From Hydractinia symbiolongicarpus (Eukaryota; Cnidaria; Hydrozoa; Anthoathecata; Hydractiniidae): 64,000 nt of DNA. Positions 38,493-49,900 of this stretch are shown here, piece by piece. The stretch's first letter is position 1; each line of letters begins with the position of its first letter. The notes below the pieces were generated by a model. That model had not been told where the DNA came from. It saw only the letters and a program-made list of their open reading frames with translations, and did not search any database. The translations under genes were made by a program, and so were the position numbers. The stretch spans positions 2,418,001 to 2,482,000 of the forward strand of contig NC_079885.1 of assembly GCF_029227915.1 (NCBI RefSeq), read 5' to 3'.

Positions 38493-38533
38493 TCCGATTT
38501 TCGTGTAAAACCCGACAAAATCGGGAAATCGGA
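38493..38533. repeat. Nested inverted repeat inside the MITE
   Basis: Outer arms TCCGATTT and AAATCGGA enclose a second stem, CCCGA-CAAAA-TCGGG. This would fold as an interrupted hairpin. Copy 2 equivalent is 42669-42709. It may be a remnant of an internal transposase-binding or fold-back region, but that is a guess. Confidence 0.7.
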
Positions 38534-38823
38534 TTAGTCACGTGTTCAAATTATTCAAAATGATTCTTCCGAATGAAACAAAGTTGTGTTGCAAGTTTCA
38601 AGTTTTAAGGATAATCCTAACAGGAGTTATTATATTTTCTCCATTATAAGGATTTTATAGAGATTTTTAGGGGTAGTTTCGAGTAATGGCCAATATCAAA
38701 GCCTCTGAAAGGTATGGGACCTAAAAAATTTACATGCAGGTGTCTAATAGATAAATGTTAAAACTCAGTAAGTATCATAGCCATATAACAAAGCAATCAG
38801 GAGTTATTAAAAAAAAACCGTCA

Positions 38824-38846
38824 GGGGGGGCGGAATCCGCCCCCCC
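38824..38846. repeat. Subterminal GC hairpin, right, MITE copy 1
   Basis: Same 11-bp arms, with central A. It abuts and slightly overlaps the right terminal repeat through the shared C-run. Copy 2 equivalent is 43000-43022. Confidence 0.88.
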
Positions 38847-38861
38847 CCGGACCGAATAGGG
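38845..38861 (-). repeat. Right terminal inverted repeat, MITE copy 1 (17 bp)
   Basis: CCCCGGACCGAATAGGG, reverse complement of the left end. Its CCCC merges with the C-run of the adjacent GC hairpin. The equivalent in copy 2 is 43021-43037. Confidence 0.92.
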
Positions 38862-38865
38862 TTAA
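38862..38865. repeat. TTAA target-site duplication, right, copy 1
   Basis: TTAA between the element end and satellite CGGGAAATCG. Removing the element and one TTAA restores GGGATTAACGGG, a form that occurs uninterrupted in monomers at 49095, 51116, 54948, 56969 and 58787. Confidence 0.85.
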
Positions 38866-41800
38866 CGGGAAATCGCGGGTTTTCGTTTGCCGGCGATTAA
38901 AGCACTTTCATTAAGCGTCTCATCAAAAAACTGAAAACATTTTTGAAAACTACAAGTCTCATGCGTTTTAGTGGGGAAAAAAAATTTAAAAAATCGTTCG
39001 GGAAATGAGTCCTGGGTACTTTTTTATATACTTTTGACTTTACAGGCCGAGTCCGGGATTTACGGGAAATCGCAGGTTTTCGTTTGCCGGCGATTAAACT
39101 TCTTTTATTCAGCGTCTCATCAAAAATGAAAACATTTTTAAAAACTACAAGTCTCATGCGTTTTAGTGGGGAAAAAAAAATTTAAAAAATCGTTCGGGAA
39201 ATGAGTTTACACCCTGGGTACTTTCTTTGTATACATTCGACTATACGGGCCAAGCCCGGGACTTACGTGAAATCGCGGGTTTTCGTTTGCCGGCGATTAA
39301 ACTTCTTTCATTAAGCGTCTCATCAAAAATGAATACATTTTTGAAAACTACAAGTCTCATGCGTTTTAGTGGTGAAAAAATAATTTAAAAAATCGTTCGG
39401 GAAATGAGTTTACTCCCTGGGTACTTTCTTCGTATACTTTTGACTATACGAGCCGAGTCCGAGGTTTACGGGAAATGGCGGGTTTTCGTTTGCCGGCGAT
39501 TAAACTTCTTTTATTCAGCGTCTCATCAAAAATGAAAACATTTTTGAAAACTACAAGTCTCATGCGTTTTAGTGGTGAAAAATAATATAAAAAATCGTTC
39601 GGGAAATGAGTTTACTCCCTGGGTACTTTCTTCGTATACTTTTGAATGTACGAGCCGAGTCCGAGGTTTACGGGAAATGGCGGGTTTTCGTTTGCCGGCG
39701 ATTAAACTTCTTTTATTCAGCGTCTCATCAAAAATGAAAACATTTTTGAAAACTACAAGTCTCATGCGTTTTAGTGGGGAAAAAAAATTTAAAAAATCGT
39801 TCGGGAAATGAGTTTACACCCTGGGTACTTTCTTTGTATACATTCGACTATACGGGCCAAGCCCGGGACTTACGTGAAATCGCGGGTTTTCGTTTGCCGG
39901 CGATTAAACTTCTTTCATTAAGCGTCTTATCAAAAAATGAATACATTTTTGAAACCTACAAGTCTCATGCGTTTTAGTGGTGAAAAAATAATTTAAAAAA
40001 TCGTTCGGGAAATGAGTTTGCTCCCTGGGTACTTTCTTTGTATACTTTTGACTATACGAGTCGAGTCCGAGGTTTACGGGAAATGGCGGGTTTTCGTTTG
40101 CCGGCGATTAAACTTCTTTTAATCAGCGTCTCATCAAAAATGAAAACGTTTTTAAAAACTACAAGTCTCATGGGCTTTAGTGGTGAAATAATAATTTCAA
40201 AAATCGTTCGGGAAATGAGTTTACTCCCTGAGTACTTTCTTCGTATACTTTTGACTATACCAGCCGATTCCGGGGTTTACGGGAAATGGCGGGTTTTCGT
40301 TTGCCGGCGATTAAACTTCTTTTAATCAGCGTCTCATCAAAAATGAAAACATTTTTGAAAACTACAAGTCTCATGCGTTTTAGTGGTGAAAAATAATATA
40401 AAAAATCGGTCGGGAAATGAGTTTACTCCCTGGGTACTTTCTTCGTATACTTTTGACTATACGAGCCGAGTCCGAGGTTTACGGGAAATGGCGGGTTTTC
40501 GTTTGCCGGCGATTAAACTTCTTTTATTCAGCGTCTCATCAAAAATGAAAACATTTTTGAAAACTACAAGTCTCATGCGTTTTAGTGGTGAAAAATAATA
40601 TAAAAAATCGTTCGGGAAATGAGTTTACTCCCTGGGTACTTTCTTCGTATACTTTTGACTATACGAGCCGAGTCCGAGGTTTACGGGAAATGGCGGGTTT
40701 TCGTTTGCCGGCGATTAAACTTCTTTTATTCAGCGTCTCATCAAAAATGAAAACATTTTTGAAAACTACAAGTCTCATGCGTTTTAGTGGGGAAAAAAAA
40801 TTTAAAAAATCGTTCGGGAATTGAGTTTACACCCTGGGTACTTTCTTTGTATACATTCAACTATACGGGCCAAGCCCTGGATTTACGTGAAATCGCGGGT
40901 TTTCGTGTGCCGGCGATTAAATCTCTTTCATTAAGCGTCTCATCAAAAATGAATACATTTTTGAAAACGAAAAGTCTCATGCGTTTTAGTGGTGAAAAAA
41001 TAATTTAAAAAATCGTTCGGGAAATGAGTTTACTGCCTGGGTACTTTCTTAGTATACTTTTGACTATACGGGCCCAGTCCAGGATTTACGGGAAATCGCG
41101 GGTTTTCGTGTGCCGGCGATAAAAATTCTTTTATTCAGCGTCTCATCAAAAATGAAAACATTTTTTAAAACTACAAGTCTCATGCGTTTTAGTGGTAAAA
41201 AGATAATTTAAAAAATCGTTTTGGAAATGAGTTTACTCACAGGGTACTTTCTTTGTATACATTCGACTATACGGGCCAAGCCCGGGATTTACGGGAAATC
41301 GCGGGTTTTCGTTTGCCGGCGATTAAAGCACTTTCATTAAGCGTCTCATCAAAAAACTGAAAACATTTTTGAAAACTACAAGTCTCATGCGTTTTAGTGG
41401 GGAAAAAAAATTTAAAAAATCGTTCGGGAAATGAGTCCTGGGTACTTTTTTATATACTTTTGACTTTACAGGCCGAGTCCGGGATTTACGGGAAATCGCA
41501 GGTTTTCGTTTGCCGGCGATTAAACTTCTTTTATTCAGCGTCTCATCAAAAATGAAAACATTTTTAAAAACTACAAGTCTCATGCGTTTTAGTGGGGAAA
41601 AAAAAATTTAAAAAATCGTTCGGGAAATGAGTTTACACCCTGGGTACTTTCTTTGTATACATTCGACTATACGGGCCAAGCCCGGGACTTACGTGAAATC
41701 GCGGGTTTTCGTTTGCCGGCGATTAAACTTCTTTCATTAAGCGTCTCATCAAAAATGAATACATTTTTGAAAACTACAAGTCTCATGCGTTTTAGTAGTG

Positions 41801-42295
41801 AAAAAATAATTTAAAAAATCGTTCGGGAAATGAGTTTACTCCCTGGGTACTTTCTTCGTATACTTTTGACTATACGAGCCGAGTCCGAGGTTTACGGGAA
41901 ATGGCGGGTTTTCGTTTGCCGGCGATTAAACTTCTTTTATTCAGCGTCTCATCAAAAATGAAAACATTTTTGAAAACTACAAGTCTCATGCGTTTTAGTG
42001 GTGAAAAATAATATAAAAAATCGTTCGGGAAATGAGTTTACTCCCTGGGTACTTTCTTCGTATACTTTTGAATGTACGAGCCGAGTCCGAGGTTTACGGG
42101 AAATGGCGGGTTTTCGTTTGCCGGCGATTAAACTTCTTTTAATCAGCGTCTCATCAAAAATGAAAACATTTTTGAAAACTACAAGTCTCATGCGTTTTAG
42201 TGGTAAAAAGATAATTTAAAAAATCGTTTTGGAAATGAGTTTACTCACAGGGTACTTTCTTTGTATACATTCGACTATACGAAGCAAGCCCGGGA
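38866..42295. repeat. ~202-bp satellite array, middle block between the two MITE copies
   Basis: Same satellite family and orientation as the left block. It resumes in the middle of the monomer interrupted by the first MITE: CGGGAAATCGCGGG follows the right TTAA directly. It contains about 17 monomers. Units at 39526-39700 match units 2,426 bp downstream, so part of this stretch is itself duplicated internally. No gene is seen. Confidence 0.96.
40406..40607. repeat. Representative monomer, subtype K (202 bp)
   Basis: Close to subtype C, with TACGAGCCGAGTCCGAGG, GGAAATGGCGGG and the A-rich close GTGGTGAAAAATAATATAAA. K units occur in direct tandem here (the next copy starts at 40608) and are the main unit of the 26-37 kb region. 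Where they also carry ACATTTAGAAAAC they are 201 bp long, which keeps a reading frame across units. Confidence 0.85.
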
Positions 42296-42299
42296 TTAA
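42296..42299. repeat. TTAA target-site duplication, left, copy 2
   Basis: Same TTAA as at copy 1, 4,176 bp downstream. Confidence 0.85.
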
Positions 42300-43037
42300 C
42301 CCTATTCGGTCCGGGGTTTTTCGAACATACTATGACCGGGGGGGGCGGATTCCGCCCCCCCTCAATAACTTTTCATAGGGTTGATCATATGGAATCAAAC
42401 TTGGCACACTTATAGTACGTCATAAAAGGAACAAAATGGCGCCAAAAAAAATTTGCTTGCGTCAGCACATTTTCTGTGACGTCATCAAAAGCTTAAAAAT
42501 TTTTAAAAATGCCACTATCTGCTTAAAATATAATTACTTTTGTTCTAGAGCGAATTTTTACATTCTGTTTGAAGTTTCTGAAAGCTAAATAAAAGTTATT
42601 TAACATATCTTCCGGTTTTTACATGATCGGATAAAAAATTGCCAAAAATTGCCCGAAAATCCGTTTTTTCCGATTTTCGTGTAAAACCCGACAAAATCGG
42701 GAAATCGGATTAGTCACGTGTTCAAATTATTCAAAATGATTCTTCCGAATGAAACAAAGTTGTGTTGCAAGTTTCAAGTTTTAAGGATAATCCTAACAGG
42801 AGTTATTATATTTTCTCCATTATAAGGATTTTATAGAGATTTTTAGGGGTAGTTTCGAGTAATGGCCAATATCAAAGCCTCTGAAAGGTATGGGACCTAA
42901 AAAATTTACATGCAGGTGTCTAATAGATAAATGTTAAAACTCAGTAAGTATCATAGCCATATAACAAAGCAATCAGGAGTTATTAAAAAAAAACCGTCAG
43001 GGGGGGCGGAATCCGCCCCCCCCCGGACCGAATAGGG
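42300..43037. mobile_element. TTAA-flanked piggyBac-type MITE, 738 bp (copy 2)
   Basis: Same length as copy 1, and I see no base difference on reading both. It lies at the same place in the same monomer variant (CTATACGAAGCAAGCCCGGGA on the left, CGGGAAATCGCGGG on the right), exactly 4,176 bp downstream. It is therefore a passenger of the segmental duplication and not a second insertion. Confidence 0.88.
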
Positions 43038-43041
43038 TTAA
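43038..43041. repeat. TTAA target-site duplication, right, copy 2
   Basis: Same TTAA as at copy 1, directly before satellite CGGGAAATCG. Confidence 0.85.
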
Positions 43042-46000
43042 CGGGAAATCGCGGGTTTTCGTTTGCCGGCGATTAAAGCACTTTCATTAAGCGTCTCATC
43101 AAAAAACTGAAAACATTTTTGAAAACTACAAGTCTCATGCGTTTTAGTGGGGAAAAAAAATTTAAAAAATCGTTCGGGAAATGAGTCCTGGGTACTTTTT
43201 TATATACTTTTGACTTTACAGGCCGAGTCCGGGATTTACGGGAAATCGCAGGTTTTCGTTTGCCGGCGATTAAACTTCTTTTATTCAGCGTCTCATCAAA
43301 AATGAAAACATTTTTAAAAACTACAAGTCTCATGCGTTTTAGTGGGGAAAAAAAAATTTAAAAAATCGTTCGGGAAATGAGTTTACACCCTGGGTACTTT
43401 CTTTGTATACATTCGACTATACGGGCCAAGCCCGGGACTTACGTGAAATCGCGGGTTTTCGTTTGCCGGCGATTAAACTTCTTTCATTAAGCGTCTCATC
43501 AAAAATGAATACATTTTTGAAAACTACAAGTCTCATGCGTTTTAGTGGTGAAAAAATAATTTAAAAAATCGTTCGGGAAATGAGTTTACTCCCTGGGTAC
43601 TTTCTTCGTATACTTTTGACTATACGAGCCGAGTCCGAGGTTTACGGGAAATGGCGGGTTTTCGTTTGCCGGCGATTAAACTTCTTTTATTCAGCGTCTC
43701 ATCAAAAATGAAAACATTTTTGAAAACTACAAGTCTCATGCGTTTTAGTGGTGAAAAATAATATAAAAAATCGTTCGGGAAATGAGTTTACTCCCTGGGT
43801 ACTTTCTTCGTATACTTTTGAATGTACGAGCCGAGTCCGAGGTTTACGGGAAATGGCGGGTTTTCGTTTGCCGGCGATTAAACTTCTTTTATTCAGCGTC
43901 TCATCAAAAATGAAAACATTTTTGAAAACTACAAGTCTCATGCGTTTTAGTGGGGAAAAAAAATTTAAAAAATCGTTCGGGAAATGAGTTTACACCCTGG
44001 GTACTTTCTTTGTATACATTCGACTATACGGGCCAAGCCCGGGACTTACGTGAAATCGCGGGTTTTCGTTTGCCGGCGATTAAACTTCTTTCATTAAGCG
44101 TCTTATCAAAAAATGAATACATTTTTGAAACCTACAAGTCTCATGCGTTTTAGTGGTGAAAAAATAATTTAAAAAATCGTTCGGGAAATGAGTTTACTCC
44201 CTGGGTACTTTCTTTGTATACTTTTGACTATACGAGTCGAGTCCGAGGTTTACGGGAAATGGCGGGTTTTCGTTTGCCGGCGATTAAACTTCTTTTAATC
44301 AGCGTCTCATCAAAAATGAAAACGTTTTTAAAAACTACAAGTCTCATGGGCTTTAGTGGTGAAATAATAATTTCAAAAATCGTTCGGGAAATGAGTTTAC
44401 TCCCTGAGTACTTTCTTCGTATACTTTTGACTATACCAGCCGATTCCGGGGTTTACGGGAAATGGCGGGTTTTCGTTTGCCGGCGATTAAACTTCTTTTA
44501 ATCAGCGTCTCATCAAAAATGAAAACATTTTTGAAAACTACAAGTCTCATGCGTTTTAGTGGTGAAAAATAATATAAAAAATCGGTCGGGAAATGAGTTT
44601 ACTCCCTGGGTACTTTCTTCGTATACTTTTGACTATACGAGCCGAGTCCGAGGTTTACGGGAAATGGCGGGTTTTCGTTTGCCGGCGATTAAACTTCTTT
44701 TATTCAGCGTCTCATCAAAAATGAAAACATTTTTGAAAACTACAAGTCTCATGCGTTTTAGTGGTGAAAAATAATATAAAAAATCGTTCGGGAAATGAGT
44801 TTACTCCCTGGGTACTTTCTTCGTATACTTTTGACTATACGAGCCGAGTCCGAGGTTTACGGGAAATGGCGGGTTTTCGTTTGCCGGCGATTAAACTTCT
44901 TTTATTCAGCGTCTCATCAAAAATGAAAACATTTTTGAAAACTACAAGTCTCATGCGTTTTAGTGGGGAAAAAAAATTTAAAAAATCGTTCGGGAATTGA
45001 GTTTACACCCTGGGTACTTTCTTTGTATACATTCAACTATACGGGCCAAGCCCTGGATTTACGTGAAATCGCGGGTTTTCGTGTGCCGGCGATTAAATCT
45101 CTTTCATTAAGCGTCTCATCAAAAATGAATACATTTTTGAAAACGAAAAGTCTCATGCATTTTAGTGGTGAAAAAATAATTTAAAAAATCGTTCGGGAAA
45201 TGAGTTTACTGCCTGGGTACTTTCTTAGTATACTTTTGACTATACGGGCCCAGTCCAGGATTTACGGGAAATCGCGGGTTTTCGTGTGCCGGCGATAAAA
45301 ATTCTTTTATTCAGCGTCTCATCAAAAATGAAAACATTTTTTAAAACTACAAGTCTCATGCGTTTTAGTGGTAAAAAGATAATTTAAAAAATCGTTTTGG
45401 AAATGAGTTTACTCACAGGGTACTTTCTTTGTATACATTCGACTATACGGGCCAAGCCCGGGATTTACGGGAAATCGCGGGTTTTCGTTTGCCGGCGATT
45501 AAAGCACTTTCATTAAGCGTCTCATCAAAAAACTGAAAACATTTTTGAAAACTACAAGTCTCATGCGTTTTAGTGGGGAAAAAAAATTTAAAAAATCGTT
45601 CGGGAAATGAGTCCTGGGTACTTTTTTATATACTTTTGACTTTACAGGCCGAGTCCGGGATTTACGGGAAATCGCAGGTTTTCGTTTGCCGGCGATTAAA
45701 CTTCTTTTATTCAGCGTCTCATCAAAAATGAAAACATTTTTAAAAACTACAAGTCTCATGCGTTTTAGTGGGGAAAAAAAAATTTAAAAAATCGTTCGGG
45801 AAATGAGTTTACACCCTGGGTATTTTCTTTGTATACATTCGACTATACGGGCCAAGCCCGGGACTTACGTGAAATCGCGGGTTTTCGTTTGCCGGCGATT
45901 AAACTTCTTTCATTAAGCGTCTCATCAAAAATGAATACATTTTTGAAAACTACAAGTCTCATGCGTTTTAGTAGTGAAAAAATAATTTAAAAAATCGTTC

Positions 46001-46949
46001 GGGAAATGAGTTTACTCCCTGGGTACTTTCTTCGTATACTTTTGACTATACGAGCCGAGTCCGAGGTTTACGGGAAATGGCGGGTTTTCGTTTGCCGGCG
46101 ATTAAACTTCTTTTATTCAGCGTCTCATCAAAAATGAAAACATTTTTGAAAACTACAAGTCTCATGCGTTTTAGTGGTGAAAAATAATATAAAAAATCGT
46201 TCGGGAAATGAGTTTACTCCCTGGGTACTTTCTTCGTATACTTTTGAATGTACGAGCCGAGTCCGAGGTTTACGGGAAATGGCGGGTTTTCGTTTGCCGG
46301 CGATTAAACTTCTTTTATTCAGCGTCTCATCAAAAATGAAAACATTTTTGAAAACTACAAGTCTCATGCGTTTTAGTGGGGAAAAAAAATTTAAAAAATC
46401 GTTCGGGAAATGAGTTTACACCCTGGGTACTTTCTTTGTATACATTCGACTATACGGGCCAAGCCCGGGACTTACGTGAAATCGCGGGTTTTCGTTTGCC
46501 GGCGATTAAACTTCTTTCATTAAGCGTCTCATCAAAAAATGAATACATTTTTGAAACCTACAAGTCTCATGCGTTTTAGTGGTGAAAAAATAATTTAAAA
46601 AATCGTTCGGGAAATGAGTTTACTCCCTGGGTACTTTCTTTGTATACTTTTGACTATACGAGTCGAGTCCGAGGTTTACGGGAAATGGCGGGTTTTCGTT
46701 TGCCGGCGATTAAACTTCTTTTAATCAGCGTCTCATCAAAAATGAAAACGTTTTTAAAAACTACAAGTCTCATGGGCTTTAGTGGTGAAATAATAATTTC
46801 AAAAATCGTTCGGGAAATGAGGTTACTCCCTGAGTACTTTCTTCGTATACTTTTGACTATACCAGCCGATTCCGGGGTTTACGGGAAATGGCGGGTTTTC
46901 GTTTGCCGGCGATTAAACTTCTTTTAATCAGCGTCTCATCAAAAACGAA

Positions 46950-49900
46950 AACATTTTTGAAAACTACAAGTCTCATGCGTTTTAGTGGTGAAAAATAATA
47001 TAAAAAATCGTTCGGGAAATGAGTTTACTCCCTGGGTACTTTCTTCGTATACTTTTGACTATACGAGCCGAGTCCGAGGTTTACGGGAAATGGCGGGTTT
47101 TCGTTTGCCGGCGATTAAACTTCTTTTATTCAGCGTCTCATCAAAAATGAAAACATTTTTGAAAACTACAAGTCTCATGCGTTTTAGTGGGGAAAAAAAA
47201 TTTAAAAAATCGTTCGGGAATTGAGTTTACACCCTGGGTACTTTCTTTGTATACATTCAACTATACGGGCCAAGCCCTGGATTTACGTGAAATCGCGGGT
47301 TTTCGTGTGCCGGCGATTAAATCTCTTTCATTAAGCGTCTCATCAAAAATGAATACATTTTTGAAAACGAAAAGTCTCATGCGTTTTAGTGGTGAAAAAA
47401 TAATTTAAAAAATCGTTCGGGAAATGAGTTTACTGCCTGGGTACTTTCTTAGTATACTTTTGACTATACGGGCCCAGTCCAGGATTTACGGGAAATCGCG
47501 GGTTTTCGTGTGCCGGCGATAAAAATTCTTTTATTCAGCGTCTCATCAAAAATGAAAACATTTTTTAAAACTACAAGTCTCATGCGTTTTAGTGGTAAAA
47601 AGATAATTTAAAAAATCGTTTTGGAAATGAGTTTACTCACAGGGTACTTTCTTTGTATACATTCGACTATACGGGCCAAGCCCGGGATTTACGGGAAATC
47701 GCGGGTTTTCGTTTGCCGGCGATTAAAGCACTTTCATTAAGCGTCTCATCAAAAAACTGAAAACATTTTTGAAAACTACAAGTCTCATGCGTTTTAGTGG
47801 GGAAAAAAAATTTAAAAAATCGTTCGGGAAATGAGTCCTGGGTACTTTTTTATATACTTTTGACTTTACAGGCCGAGTCCGGGATTTACGGGAAATCGCA
47901 GGTTTTCGTTTGCCGGCGATTAATTTTCTTTTATTCAGCGTCTCATCAAAAATGAAAACATTTTTAAAAACTACAAGTCTCATGCGTTTTAGTGAGGAAA
48001 AAAAATTTAAAAAATCGTTCGGGAAATGAGTTTACACCCTGGGTACTTTCTTTGTATACATTCGATTATACGGGCCAAGCCCGGGATTTACGTGAAATCG
48101 CGGGTTTTCGTTTGCCGGCGATTAAACTTCTTTCATTAAGCGTCTCATCAAAAATGAAAACATTTTTGAAAACTACAAGTCTCATGCGTTTTAGTGGTGA
48201 AAAAAAAATTTAAAAAATCGTTCGGAAATGAGTTTACACCCTGGGTACTTTCTTTGTATACATTCGACTATACGGGCCAAGCCCGGGATTTACGTGAAAT
48301 CGCGGGTTTTCGTTTGCCGGCGATTAAACCTCTTTCATTAGCCGTCTCATCAAAAATGAAAACATTTTTGTAAACTACAAGTCTAATGCGTTTTAGTGGT
48401 GAAAAAGTAATTTAAAAAATCGTTCGGGAAATGAGTTTACTGCCTGGGTACTTTCTTAGTATACTTTTGACTATACGGGCCCAGGCCGGGATTTACGGGA
48501 AATCGCGGGTTTTCGTGTGCCGGCGATTAAACTTCTTTTATTCAGCGTCCCATCAAAAATGAAAATATTTTTGAAAACTACAAGTCTCATGCGTTTTAGT
48601 GGTGAAAAAATAATATAAAAAATCGTTCGGGAAATGAGTTTACTCCCTGGGTACTTTCTTCGTATACTTTTGACTATACGAGCCGAGTCCGGGGTTTACG
48701 GGAAATGGCGGGTTTTCGTTTGCCGGCGATTAAACTTCTTTTAATCAGCGTCTCATCAAAAATGAAAACATTTTTGAAAACTACAAGTCTCATGCGTTTT
48801 AGTGGTAAAAAGATAATTTAAAAGATCGTTTTGGAAATGAGTTTACTCACAGGGTACTTTCTTTGTATACATTCGACTATACGGGCCAAGCCCGGGATTT
48901 ACGGGAAATCGCGGGTTTTCGTTTGCCAGCGATTAAAGCACTTTCATTAAGCGTCTCATCAAAAAACTGAAAACATTTTTGAAAACTACAAGTCTCATGC
49001 GTTTTAGTGGGGAAAAAAAATTTAAAAAATCGTTCGGGAAATGAGTCCTGGGTACTTTTTTATATACTTTTGACTTTACAGGCCGAGTCCGGGATTAACG
49101 GGAAATCGCAGGTTTTCGTTTGCCGGCAATTAAACTTCTTTTATTCAGCGTCTCATCAAAAATGAAAACATTTTTAAAAACTACAAGTCTCATGCGTTTT
49201 AGTGGGGAAAAAAAATTTAAAAAATCGTTCGGGAAATGAGTTTACACCCTGTGTACTTTCTTTGTATACATTCGACTATACGGGCCAAGCCCGGGATTTA
49301 CGTGAAATCGCGGGTTTTCGTTTGCCGGCGATTAAACTTCTTTCATTAAGCGTCTCATCAAAAATGAATACATTTTTGAAAACTACAAGTCTCATGCGTT
49401 TTAGTGGTGAAAAAATAATTTAAAAAATCGTTCGGGAAATGAGTTTACTCCCTGGGTACTTTCTTTGTATACTTTTGACTATACGGGCCCAGTCCAGGAT
49501 TTACGGGAAATCGCGGGTTTTCGTGTGCCGGCGATAAAAATTCTTTTATTCAGCGTCCCATCAAAAATGAAAATATTTTTGAAAACTACAAGTCTCATTC
49601 GTTTTAGTGGTGAAAAAATAATATAAAAAATCGTTCGGGAAATGAGTTTACTCCCTGGGTACTTTCTTCGTATAGTTTTGACTATACGCGCCGAGTCCGG
49701 GGTTTACGGGAAATGGCGGGTTTTCGTTTGCCGGCGATTAAACTTCTTTTAATCAGCGTCTCATCAAAAATGAAAACATTTTTGAAAACTACAAGTCTCA
49801 TGCGTTTTAGTGGTAAAAAGATAATTTAAAAAATCGTTTTGGAAATGAGTTTACTCACAGGGTACTTTCTTTGTATACATTCGACTATACGGGCCAAGCC

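Larger units (their letters stand above)
38124..38861. mobile_element. TTAA-flanked piggyBac-type MITE, 738 bp (copy 1)
   Basis: The element is unlike the satellite. It begins CCCTATTCGGTCCGGGG and ends with the exact reverse complement, a 17-bp terminal inverted repeat, and TTAA lies directly outside each end. TTAA target duplication together with ends starting CCC is the classic pattern of piggyBac-superfamily transposons. The interior is AT-rich with no ORF of useful length, so it is non-autonomous. Visible inside are two GC-rich hairpins near the ends, a nested inverted repeat at 38493-38533, TGACGTCA at 38301-38308, CACGTG at 38539-38544, and a 12-bp direct repeat CAGGAGTTATTA at 38621 and 38798. 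Family name unknown; assignment to piggyBac rests on ends and target site only. Confidence 0.88.
37330..46950. repeat. HOR block 6: 4,176-bp tandem duplication carrying the MITE
   Basis: About 37950-42125 and 42126-46301 agree at a constant offset of 4,176 bp, including the 738-bp transposon, the TTGAATGTACGAGCC variant and the ACCTACAAGTCTC variant. The segment just after the transposon (38866 to about 39696) also recurs at 41292 and 45468, offsets of 2,426 bp, without a transposon upstream. Upstream of the duplicate, 37330-37950 holds ordinary A, B and C units with several private changes (GGGTTTTTGCTTGCGGGCG). Confidence 0.87.

Noticed and set aside
38301-38544. TGACGTCA (CRE-like) and CACGTG (E-box) as regulatory sites in the MITE
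   Set aside because: These are single short palindromes in a non-coding element with no gene nearby. They are noted in the element description but are not evidence of regulation.
42300-43037. Second MITE copy as an independent transposition
   Set aside because: The insertion point, flanks and 4,176-bp offset are the same as for copy 1, so duplication explains it.
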